Positions 33,531 to 40,667 of a DNA stretch of 40,667 nt are shown one piece after another. The first letter of the stretch is position 1. Each line of letters opens with the position of its first letter. Made by a program: the position numbers and the translations under genes. Below the pieces are notes generated by a model. That model ran no database searches. It saw nothing but the letters and a program-made list of their open reading frames with translations, and had not been told where the DNA came from. The DNA is from Bacillus rubiinfantis (GTDB lineage: Bacteria > Bacillota > Bacilli > Bacillales > Cytobacillaceae): assembly GCA_000752035.1 (NCBI GenBank), contig CCFE01000012.1:2781-43447 (forward strand), read 5' to 3'.

Positions 33531-33538
33531 ATTTGTGA
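33522..33538. promoter_or_regulatory. ACAAATTTGT palindrome in the atp promoter region
   Basis: CTGTGACAAATTTGTGA, the partner of the motif at 25170-25186 upstream of nuoA. It covers the -35 of P2 and lies downstream of P1. Confidence 0.45.
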
Positions 33539-33564
33539 AAACCCTCTCATTTACATCCTTTGTT

Positions 33565-33593
33565 AGCATACAATAGGCACCCATCAATGTCAA
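33565..33593 (-). promoter_or_regulatory. SigA promoter (P1) of the atp operon
   Basis: On the minus strand TTGACA (33588-33593), 17 bases, TATGCT (33565-33570). A perfect -35 and optimal spacing, about 110 bp upstream of atpZ. Confidence 0.75.
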
Positions 33594-33740
33594 TTGATTT
33601 ACATGAATTATCCCACAATTAAACTGGCAGAATTACTTTCAGTTACCATTGATTGTAAACACTATAATTGTATTGTAAAAATCGAACAGAAACCACCAGA
33701 TTTGTGTCTATTTTGTGAACATTTCTCAATTAAGAAAATA

Positions 33741-33761
33741 ACCGCCGAGTTTTCCGGCGGT
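33741..33761 (-). terminator. Intrinsic terminator of the protease gene
   Basis: On the minus strand ACCGCCG-7-CGGCGGT followed by TATTTTC, 8 bp after the stop codon. Confidence 0.8.
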
Positions 33762-33769
33762 ACTGAACA

Positions 33770-36199
33770 TTATTTGATAATAGCAATCATTGTTTCAATA
33801 TAGTCTTCTTTCCCAGCCTTTTTTGCAAAAACTTTCGCGAGATACGTTCCCGATGCGGGCAGTTCACTATCGGAAAAATCTTTACGAATTAAGCCTTTCT
33901 TCACATTTTTCCTAGTATCTAAAAAGGTGACAAAATGATAGCTCTCCGGGTCAAATAGAGCAATCCCAAATTCCTCTGCACCGCCGGGCAAATAGACTTC
34001 ATAGCGATAACTGCCTGGGGTGTCTGCTTCGGCAAAATCAAAACCCATTACCCTTGGGTAGCCCGGCTCCTCAAGAACATATAAATAAGGGATCTCGGTC
34101 AGCTCCGTGCCTGTCTTTAACATAATAAAGCCGTCATGAATCTTCTTTTTAAACAGCCGCGGGTTGACAATGAGACGGATATTGACCGTCTTTGTCTCTT
34201 TTGGTTTTAACGTAAAAGGGAGGGGAAATTTCCATTCCAAGCCTTCTTCAGCAAACGGGATGTCAAACGTATATCGCTGCTGTTTGCTACCCGTATTCTC
34301 AACCTTAAGTTGGGCTTCATGGACATTTCGCTTTACGGTATATTTACCAAAACGAACAGCCCCGGGTGTCACGAGAGTTGCAGTTTGAACTGCCTGGGCG
34401 ATTTGGATTCTGCCGGCACCTTGTTCGAACGTATGGTAGCGGAGTGGTTCACGGAAATCAGCCTTGCTGTTTCTGTATTGCGCGTCTGTTTGTTCAATAA
34501 GCGGTTTGGCCGTATTCATCAGCGCGGCTTTAACTTGCTCCGGTGTCCAGTCGGAGTGTGCCTGCTTAATAAGTGCACAGGCTCCAGCAACATGCGGTGC
34601 GGCCATGCTCGTGCCTTGCAAGGATAAGTAGCCGCCACCGGGGATTGTTGAGTTAATCGCCACCCCGGGCGCAAGGATATCTGGCTTAATATCCCATGTT
34701 CCGGTCACCGGTCCCCTCGAGCTGAACTCGGCCAACTGGTCTTTTTCCTTTACTATGGTCAGGCGGACGGTATTGTTTTTCAGATTGCGCTTTAAAAATT
34801 CCCCGTCCCGCTTTGTGAGTGAACCTGCTGGAATCGATGAGGACGCCTCGAGATTGCCAAGCAGATTGCCGCTACTGTTATTGTAAATTAACACCGCCTT
34901 GGCCCCCGCATCCTCGGCATTTTTGACTTTTTCAAAAAAGGTTAGTCTCCCCCGTTTGATAAGAGCAATTTTTCCTGTGACATTTCTAAGGTCCTGTTTG
35001 CGTCCGATTCCACCGTCTACTAGGTCAAATGAACGATCCTGTGCCCATTTTGCTGAACCCGTCAGGTGCTGAATGCGAATTTTTTCCCGCTTTCCTTCTA
35101 TTAATAGGAAGGGAATTTCCATTGTTGGAGTCGAGGCACCAACCGAGATGGCTTTCGATGCCGTACCGGGGGATCCAACCGTCCAAATATTAGGCCCCGA
35201 GTTGCCGGCTGCTGCAACGGCAACAATGCCTTTGTCAACGGCGCGGTTGAGGGCGAGACTAATGGGCAGATCCGGACCGTTTATACTATTACCTAGTGAT
35301 AAATTAACGATATCAACCTTGTCTTTGATCGCTTGGTCAATCGCTGCCAGTACCTGCTCTGTTGTTCCGGCGCCGCCTGGTCCGAGAGCGCGGTAAGCCT
35401 TTATATTGGCCTCAGGAGCCACGCCTTTAAGTTTTCCATTAGCAGCAATGATGCCAGCAACATGGGTACCATGGATCGTTTCTTGGCCGAGGGCGAGGGT
35501 CTCCATCGGATCTCGGTCATTATCGACTAAATCATAGCCACCATGGTAATTAGTTTTGAGATCGGGATGGGTGTAGTCCACACCGGTATCAATGACCCCA
35601 ACCGTAATCCCCTTTCCTGTGAGGCGCTGGTTATGGCTATCGTACAGGCCGCGGACGGTATCACCACCAATAATGTTGATGCTCTCCTCGGTTTGGACTT
35701 GATAGGTCGTTACCGGCGAAACCGCGATGATTTGCTGCTGCTTTTGCAGGTCGGCAATAACGTCCGGAGGTGCCTGAATCGAAAAACCATCTACTGCTTC
35801 TTGAAAAATATGCCTTAGCTTCACACCCTTGTACGGTGCTAGTAGGCGATGGATGGCTTCCGGTGTATGCGGCTTTTTGAGCACAACGACGGCAACTTTT
35901 TCTTCCGTTTCGGCGGGGATGGGTGGATGAGTGAGCGTGTTGCCGGTTGCTGCGAGCGGAGGGCTTCCCGTGGACAGCAGGTGGCTGGTTGCTACGAGCG
36001 ATTTGCTGGTTGCGAGCGGAGTTCCGGTTGCTGCGGGCGCATGGCTTCCCGTGGACAGCAGGTGGCTGGTTGCTACAAGCGATTTGCTGGTTGCGAGCGG
36101 AGTTCCGGTTGCTGTGGGCGCATGGCTTCCCGTGGCCAGTGGATTCCCGGAGGCAATAAATGGTTGAAGTGCTAACAGAAAGGAAAATAGAAATTTCAT
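33770..36199 (-). CDS. Secreted S8 subtilisin-like serine protease (Vpr-like)
   Basis: A 809-residue exported protease. Signal peptide MKFLFSFLLALQPFIASG. A Ser/Ala/Thr-rich linker follows, with a 27-residue tandem repeat (24-50, 51-77). The inhibitor-I9 propeptide covers about 101-170. The S8 domain has Asp204 (VIDTGVD), His243 (HGTHVAG), Asn333 (AGNSG) and Ser531 (GTSMAAPHVAG). A PA domain is inserted at about 375-485 (GKIALIKRGRLTFFEK), and a Fn3-like beta domain forms the C-terminus. The layout matches B. subtilis Vpr, a minor extracellular protease. ATG 36199 is chosen for the signal peptide. Its ribosome binding site (AAGGGG) sits in a GGGGTCAGGTC element. The true symbol is uncertain. 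Confidence 0.9.
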   Translation of the reverse strand: MKFLFSFLLALQPFIASGNPLATGSHAPTATGTPLATSKSLVATSHLLSTGSHAPAATGTPLATSKSLVATSHLLSTGSPPLAATGNTLTHPPIPAETEEKVAVVVLKKPHTPEAIHRLLAPYKGVKLRHIFQEAVDGFSIQAPPDVIADLQKQQQIIAVSPVTTYQVQTEESINIIGGDTVRGLYDSHNQRLTGKGITVGVIDTGVDYTHPDLKTNYHGGYDLVDNDRDPMETLALGQETIHGTHVAGIIAANGKLKGVAPEANIKAYRALGPGGAGTTEQVLAAIDQAIKDKVDIVNLSLGNSINGPDLPISLALNRAVDKGIVAVAAAGNSGPNIWTVGSPGTASKAISVGASTPTMEIPFLLIEGKREKIRIQHLTGSAKWAQDRSFDLVDGGIGRKQDLRNVTGKIALIKRGRLTFFEKVKNAEDAGAKAVLIYNNSSGNLLGNLEASSSIPAGSLTKRDGEFLKRNLKNNTVRLTIVKEKDQLAEFSSRGPVTGTWDIKPDILAPGVAINSTIPGGGYLSLQGTSMAAPHVAGACALIKQAHSDWTPEQVKAALMNTAKPLIEQTDAQYRNSKADFREPLRYHTFEQGAGRIQIAQAVQTATLVTPGAVRFGKYTVKRNVHEAQLKVENTGSKQQRYTFDIPFAEEGLEWKFPLPFTLKPKETKTVNIRLIVNPRLFKKKIHDGFIMLKTGTELTEIPYLYVLEEPGYPRVMGFDFAEADTPGSYRYEVYLPGGAEEFGIALFDPESYHFVTFLDTRKNVKKGLIRKDFSDSELPASGTYLAKVFAKKAGKEDYIETMIAIIK

Positions 36200-36266
36200 G
36201 CAAGACCTGACCCCTTTTTCCATAGCGTTTTCCAACGTCAGAGAAATTATGCAGAGAAAAGGGTAG

Positions 36267-36496
36267 TGTTGGTGGGAAACAGGGGATAGCCTGGGGAGCG
36301 AGGAGATATTGAGAAATAGCGGTAAAGAATCCGTTTAAAATGAGAAATACCGCTATTTTCTTAAAAATAAAAGGAGTTTTTCCGGCTATATGATCCAAAT
36401 CTTTAGATTTTTGCTTATTTGGAGCAGTTAATCGGAATAATTACCCTTATATGCTCCTCTTATGCCTCTACTTTATACAATAGCCGGAATCTCTCC
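36267..36496. other. Structured intergenic element between upp and the protease gene
   Basis: Two folded blocks. Block 1: GAAATAGCGGTA and TACCGCTATTTTC, a 12-bp stem with a loop of about 23, at about 36313-36361. Block 2 (36373-36496): GGAG, TTCCGGCTAT (36380-36389) pairing with ATAGCCGGAA (36480-36489) and CTCC across a symmetric 3x3 internal loop. It encloses CCAAAT/ATTTGG or AAATCT/AGATTT, and GGAGCA (36421-36426)/TGCTCC (36452-36457). It could be a leader RNA of the protease gene, an independent RNA, or a mobile palindromic element. Confidence 0.5.
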
Positions 36497-36600
36497 GTCT
36501 ATGAATTCTCATCCCTTCACGACAGACACCATTGAATCCTAACATTTTGATACATCACAGAAGGCTCTGGGTCGACCATATGGTTCTCTTACACAAATTA

Positions 36601-36621
36601 AGCCAGGCTACCCGCCTGGCT
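36601..36621 (-). terminator. Hairpin after upp
   Basis: On the minus strand AGCCAGGC-5-GCCTGGCT then TTAATTT, 17 bp after the upp stop. The T-run is weak but placement fits. Confidence 0.65.
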
Positions 36622-36637
36622 CATTCAATCATTCATT

Positions 36638-37267
36638 CTATTTTGTTCCAAATAAGCGGTCGCCTGCATCGCCTAGGCCAGGAACAATGTAACCATGGTC
36701 GTTTAGTTTCTCGTCCAAAGCAGCAATGTAGATATCGACATCTGGATGTTCCGTTTTCACTGCTTCGACACCCTCTGGAGCAGCGATTAAACACATAAAT
36801 TTGATATGTTTGGCACCACGTTTTTTCAAGGCATGGATGGCATCAATTGCTGAGCCTCCGGTTGCCAACATTGGGTCGACGACAATAAAATCACGTTCTT
36901 CCACGTCGTTTGGCAGCTTCACATAGTATTCAACCGGCTTTAACGTCTCTGGATCGCGGTATAAGCCAACATGGCCAACTTTTGCAGCCGGAATCAACTT
37001 TAATACGCCGTCAACCATACCAATGCCGGCACGCAAAATTGGCACCAAACCGATTTTTTTACCAGAAAGAACTTTTGATTTGGCCTTGCAAACCGGTGTT
37101 TCAATCTCGATGTCTTCAAGCGGCATATCTCTGGTGATTTCAAATGCCATCAATGTTGCGACTTCATCAACGAGCTCGCGGAATTCCTTCGTACCAGTAT
37201 TTTTATCCCGTATGTAAGTTAGTTTGTGCTGAATAAGCGGATGGTCGAAAACGTAAACCTTTGCCAC
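36638..37267 (-). CDS. upp: Uracil phosphoribosyltransferase
   Basis: Makes UMP from uracil and PRPP (pyrimidine salvage), cytosolic. 209 residues. PRPP-binding motif VVDPMLATGGSAIDA near residue 130; uracil-binding tail AALDEKLNDHGYIVPGLGDA, then GDRLFGTK. The start codon is GTG, with AAGGGGCG about 6 bases upstream. It appears to be a single-gene unit here. Confidence 0.98.
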   Translation of the reverse strand: MAKVYVFDHPLIQHKLTYIRDKNTGTKEFRELVDEVATLMAFEITRDMPLEDIEIETPVCKAKSKVLSGKKIGLVPILRAGIGMVDGVLKLIPAAKVGHVGLYRDPETLKPVEYYVKLPNDVEERDFIVVDPMLATGGSAIDAIHALKKRGAKHIKFMCLIAAPEGVEAVKTEHPDVDIYIAALDEKLNDHGYIVPGLGDAGDRLFGTK

Positions 37268-37384
37268 ACTAATCGCCCCTTTTTTTAAAAAAATATTTCA
37301 CACTTCGACTAATTTTACAGAAAAACAACTGAATGGGCAACTTCAATGAAAAAAAAGGTTTGTGTCAAGTTCTTTCTTGTATGA

Positions 37385-37415
37385 ATTATACACAAGGATA
37401 CGTGTGCTGAGTCAA
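37385..37415 (-). promoter_or_regulatory. Candidate SigA promoter of upp
   Basis: On the minus strand TTGACT (37410-37415), 19 bases, TATAAT (37385-37390). Perfect -10, long spacer. It leaves an untranslated leader of about 110 bases. Confidence 0.5.
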
Positions 37416-37491
37416 TTCCATCCCTAGCTTAACAACAAAACCTACAATAGTTACTTATTAACAAGAGGGCGAGCCTACTCAAACATCCTAA

Positions 37492-38658
37492 TCATTGATT
37501 GGCCAAGTTCAAAATTTTGGCTACATCCGCTTCATACAATTTAACAAAGTTCCCTAATGGTCCCTTTTCTGTCCCTTTTCTAGCCATTTCCTCGATACGA
37601 GCTTCTCCAATTCCAGCCTCTTTTAAGCTAATTGGCATACCTATAGAAGTTAGGAATTCTTCTGTTTTGCTAATTCCAGCCAGCGCCGTTTTCTCTAAAT
37701 TATTTAAATCAATTTCTATACCCCACACCCTGTTGGCAAATTGAACAAACCGATTCACATCGTGCTTGTAAACATATTTCATCCAAGCTGGAAATACAGT
37801 GGCCAATCCAGCACCATGGGCTATATCATAAATTCCGCTGATTTCATGTTCAATATCGTGACTACCCCAATCGCCAATTCTCCCTGTACCCAGGATGTCG
37901 TTATGGGCAATCGTTCCTGACCACATGATTTCTGATCTTGCCTCATAATTCGTTGGGTTTTGGATTACAATTGGGGCATTGTTAATAATCGTCCTTAACG
38001 TAGCTTCACATAACCGATCTGTTAATTCCACATTTTTTTCATTGGTAAAATATCGTTCTAAAATATGAGCTATCATATCTGTGATTCCGCAGGCAGTTTG
38101 GTAAGCTGGCAATGTAAAGGTAAGCTCAGGGTTTAAAATAGAGAATTTAGGTCTCATCGTCGGGTGGCCTGCTGAGCGTTTATACCATCCCTCTTCATTT
38201 GTAATAACCGTCCCACTGCTTGTTTCACTTCCTGCTGCAGGGATAGTCAATATAGTTCCAATTGGTAAACAATCAACTACTTGGCCTTTCCCCTCGAATA
38301 AATCCCAAATATCGCCATCATAAACGACACCTGCCGCAATGGCTTTTGCAGAATCAATGACACTGCCGCCACCCACAGCTAGGATAAATTGAATATCATT
38401 TTCCTTGCAAAGTTTAATTCCTTCCCTTACAAGACTGACTCTTGGATTAGGCTTTACTCCACCTAGTTCAAAAATTTCTATCCCCTGTTCTGCTAATGAC
38501 TGTACAACTGTGTCGTATAAACCACTTGCTTTAATGCTTCCTCCTCCATAATGAAGGAGAAGTTTTTTTCCGTAAACAACCGCTTCTTTCCCAACTAATT
38601 TTTCTGTTTCTCTACCAAAAATTAACTTCGTTCCATTTTGAAACACAAAATTTTCCAT
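37492..38658 (-). CDS. Iron-containing alcohol dehydrogenase (YugJ/BDH/YqhD-like)
   Basis: A 388-residue NAD(P)H-dependent group III alcohol/aldehyde reductase. Dinucleotide site FILAVGGGSVIDSAKAIAAG (about 91-110). Metal ligands Asp194, His198 (GITDMIAH), His267 (GSHDIEHE) and His281 (IAHGAG). It resembles the butanol dehydrogenases YugJ/YugK and E. coli YqhD, which reduce a range of aldehydes. ATG with GGAGGG 6 bases upstream. It lies 109 bp after the aldo/keto reductase gene, probably in the same operon. The substrate is unknown. Confidence 0.92.
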   Translation of the reverse strand: MENFVFQNGTKLIFGRETEKLVGKEAVVYGKKLLLHYGGGSIKASGLYDTVVQSLAEQGIEIFELGGVKPNPRVSLVREGIKLCKENDIQFILAVGGGSVIDSAKAIAAGVVYDGDIWDLFEGKGQVVDCLPIGTILTIPAAGSETSSGTVITNEEGWYKRSAGHPTMRPKFSILNPELTFTLPAYQTACGITDMIAHILERYFTNEKNVELTDRLCEATLRTIINNAPIVIQNPTNYEARSEIMWSGTIAHNDILGTGRIGDWGSHDIEHEISGIYDIAHGAGLATVFPAWMKYVYKHDVNRFVQFANRVWGIEIDLNNLEKTALAGISKTEEFLTSIGMPISLKEAGIGEARIEEMARKGTEKGPLGNFVKLYEADVAKILNLANQ

Positions 38659-38767
38659 AAAAATCCCTCCAGACCAATAACGATGAGCGGCTTACTTAAG
38701 TAAAATTTACCGAACTCGAAAACCTCGAAACCGATCACGCGGACTACTTAGCTCGATGGGGAGCTTC

Positions 38768-39742
38768 TTAAGGTAGATTTACTCCTCTTGAACTTACATA
38801 TAAAGAATACCACTCATCCCGGCTAAGTGTTACATTTACGGCCTCTGTACATGCTTTAATACGTGCTAGATTCGTAGTTCCAATAACCGGTTGAATTGCT
38901 GCAGGATGTTTCATAAGCCAAGCAAGAACAATCGCTTCCCTAGACACTTGTTTTTCTTCAGCGAGTTTTTGTACTAATAAGGCTGTATTCTTTACCTTCT
39001 CACTGGCACCCTCAAGGTTACGTCCTGTATATAATCCCTTTGCAAGTGAACCCCACGCTTGGAGTTGAATATTTTTTAATTGGCAATATTCTAGCGTCCC
39101 TTCAGGGAAAACATTGTCACGTGCGGCGATTTGATTCACATGCACACCTGTTTCAAGCCAACCGATCTTATCTAAGCTCATTTCTAATTGATTGACCACT
39201 AGCTTTTCAGTACTGTACCTTTGCAATAAACGGATTTGTCCAGCACTCATATTAGAAACACCAAAGTAACGAACCTTGCCCGAGGCTTTCAATGTGTTAA
39301 AAGCTTCACCTACCTCTCTGGCATCCATTAAAGTATCCGGACGGTGGAGCAATAAAACATCCAGGTAATCAATGTTTAGACGAGAAAGAATTCCATCGAC
39401 ACTTTCTAATATGTAAGACTTTGAAAAATCATAACGTGCAGGAATCCCTTTATCTTCTATTGGGAAACGAATCCCTAATTTAGACTGAATAATCATCTTT
39501 TCTCGTAAAGCCGGGTTTTCCTTCAGTACTTGACCAAATACAGTTTCAGCTTTTCCAAACGCATAAATATCGGCATGATCAAACATATTAATGCCGTTAT
39601 CCAGCGCCACTTCTACGACTTCATGGGCCTGGCTGATATGTTTTGCTTCGATTGGGTCCTTGGTCCATCCTCCTCCAAGTCCCATGCATCCGTAGATAAG
39701 TCTACTAGCTGGTAATCCGTTCTCGTTTATTGGTAATTTCAT
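38768..39742 (-). CDS. Aldo/keto reductase (YcsN-like)
   Basis: A 324-residue TIM-barrel NADPH-dependent oxidoreductase. Tetrad: Asp55 and Tyr60 (MFDHADIYAFG), Lys88 (IIQSKLG), His133 (LLLHRPD). NADPH region QPVIGTTNLARI. The overall sequence is close to what I recall of B. subtilis YcsN. ATG 39742 is preferred over 39751, because GGAG sits only 2 bases before the latter. Its binding site overlaps the stop of the upstream phosphorylase gene, so the two are co-transcribed. Confidence 0.9.
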   Translation of the reverse strand: MKLPINENGLPASRLIYGCMGLGGGWTKDPIEAKHISQAHEVVEVALDNGINMFDHADIYAFGKAETVFGQVLKENPALREKMIIQSKLGIRFPIEDKGIPARYDFSKSYILESVDGILSRLNIDYLDVLLLHRPDTLMDAREVGEAFNTLKASGKVRYFGVSNMSAGQIRLLQRYSTEKLVVNQLEMSLDKIGWLETGVHVNQIAARDNVFPEGTLEYCQLKNIQLQAWGSLAKGLYTGRNLEGASEKVKNTALLVQKLAEEKQVSREAIVLAWLMKHPAAIQPVIGTTNLARIKACTEAVNVTLSRDEWYSLYVSSRGVNLP

Positions 39743-39759
39743 CGAGATCATTTCTCCTT

Positions 39760-40667
39760 TTAAACAAAATATTTTGCAATATTCCCATATTGATCCACAT
39801 AATCAATAACTGTTTTATTTGTTGTTAAATCAATAAACAACTTACAATATTTCTCATCTTTTTCCCATGAAAGCAGAATTTCATCATCGGCTGATTCCAA
39901 TACTCTAAACTCTCCATTAAAAGCTTCGTACTCATTACGGAATCGGATGAGAGTCAACAACCTTTGTACGACTTCTTTCTCAAGAGACTCTTCAATTTCA
40001 CTCAAACTGAAATTATGTCGATTGACTTCTCTGCCCTCTCCTGTTTTTTCCACACGTTCATAATCATTTTCCCCTGCAAGTAATCCAACGTAATAAACTT
40101 GAGGCACTCCCGGCACAAAGAATTGAATAGCCCTTGCTGCTAAGTATGCATCATCATCACAATTAAGAAGAGAATAATAGGAACCCCTTATTTGATGTAC
40201 ATCGAAACCGTCCTTTTCCTTATGCTCATCGGATAAAATAAGACTCAGAGATGCCCCTCTTTCCACACAAATATCTACTATTTTTTGTGCTTCCCTTGAG
40301 TCAATCAATTCATCCAAATCCGGCTTAACTGGAATACCGTCATGGCAATCAAGCATGGTGAACTGTTTATGCGGGCGTTTTTTTAGATAGTCTAGAAGAT
40401 TCACGCCTGATTTATTTAGTAACGTATACAGTATTTGATAGGGCAGGATAAAATCATAAATCCAGAAGCCATGTTTAGCCAATTTATATTGAATAGAATA
40501 ATGAGCATGTACCTCAGGAAGTAATTCAATTCCAAGTGAATCAGCTGTTTCCTTAATCCAGTCAAGAAATTTATAGATTTCTGGTTCTACAAAGAAACAG
40601 CTGCTCCCAAGCCTTTTACTGACATATCCGACTGCATCCAATCGAACAATCTTAACGTTATTTTTTT
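39760..40667 (-). CDS. GH13_18 sucrose (or sucrose 6'-phosphate) phosphorylase, 5' end outside window
   Basis: The frame is open to the window edge (302 residues), so this is the C-terminal part of a protein of about 480-500 residues. Catalytic residues: nucleophile Asp in VRLDAVGY, acid/base Glu in LLPEVHAHY, third Asp in LDCHDGI. The family signature AARAIQFFVPGVPQVYYVG is present. Such enzymes phosphorolyse sucrose or related glucosides to glucose 1-phosphate. The loop reads VHQIRGSYYSLL, where bifidobacterial sucrose phosphorylase has YQVNSTYYSAL. The His before the conserved Gln, and the changed NST, suggest a different substrate, possibly sucrose 6'-phosphate or glucosylglycerate. First visible gene of the operon with the aldo/keto reductase and dehydrogenase. 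Confidence 0.88.
   Translation of the reverse strand, partial: KNNVKIVRLDAVGYVSKRLGSSCFFVEPEIYKFLDWIKETADSLGIELLPEVHAHYSIQYKLAKHGFWIYDFILPYQILYTLLNKSGVNLLDYLKKRPHKQFTMLDCHDGIPVKPDLDELIDSREAQKIVDICVERGASLSLILSDEHKEKDGFDVHQIRGSYYSLLNCDDDAYLAARAIQFFVPGVPQVYYVGLLAGENDYERVEKTGEGREVNRHNFSLSEIEESLEKEVVQRLLTLIRFRNEYEAFNGEFRVLESADDEILLSWEKDEKYCKLFIDLTTNKTVIDYVDQYGNIAKYFV

Noticed and set aside
35661..36398. 245-codon minus-strand frame overlapping the 5' part of the protease gene
   Set aside because: Shadow of the protease coding region, generated by the in-frame 81-bp repeat.
38692..38703. TTACTTAAGTAA palindrome between the aldo/keto reductase and alcohol dehydrogenase genes
   Set aside because: A perfect 12-bp palindrome but isolated, AT-rich and without promoter context; could be chance.

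Overview
The window looks like chromosomal DNA of an endospore-forming member of the Bacillaceae (Bacillus/Neobacillus-like). The reasons are the gene set and order spoIIQ, vanZ-like, spoIID, murAA, ywmB, ywzB next to the ATP synthase operon, a Bacillus-type complex I operon without nuoE/F/G, strong AGGAGG-type ribosome binding sites, and a lipoprotein PBP of the PbpC type.

Layout. 1-4.5 kb: the 3' end of a YwpF-like gene, a small Asn/Asp-rich lipoprotein, a MOSC-domain protein, an alkyltransferase-like (ATL) DNA repair protein and a 54-residue membrane peptide, separated by large tandem-repeat arrays. 4.5-13.3 kb: cell-wall and sporulation block (pbpC-like, spoIIQ, vanZ-like, spoIID, murAA, ywmB, ywzB), with three more short-period arrays between genes. 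13.5-14.3 kb: a DUF4405 membrane protein. 14.4-25.1 kb: an 11-gene complex I operon, nuoABCDHIJKLMN, on the minus strand, with nuoC carrying a huge Ala/Lys-rich N-terminal extension. 25.5-25.9 kb: another hairpin array. 25.9-33.5 kb: the complete ATP synthase operon atpZ-I-B-E-F-H-A-G-D-C on the minus strand, with an interspersed palindromic element between atpE and atpF. 33.8-36.2 kb: a Vpr-like secreted subtilase. 36.6-37.3 kb: upp. 37.5 kb to the end: a possible carbohydrate operon (GH13 sucrose-phosphorylase-like enzyme running off the window, aldo/keto reductase, iron-type alcohol dehydrogenase).

How it works together: complex I and the F1Fo ATP synthase sit as neighbouring operons and share a nearly identical 17-bp motif (CTGTkACAAATTTGTGw) in their promoter regions. 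SpoIIQ and SpoIID both act in forespore engulfment. MurAA and the PBP make and cross-link peptidoglycan.

The strongest unexplained signal is the intergenic repeat content. There are six tandem arrays, of five sequence types, with unit lengths 21 (organised into 252-bp higher-order repeats), 51, 56, 52, 52 and 51 bp. Three of the types have a clear inverted-repeat core. The two 51-bp arrays, 21 kb apart, belong to one family. Their function is unknown.
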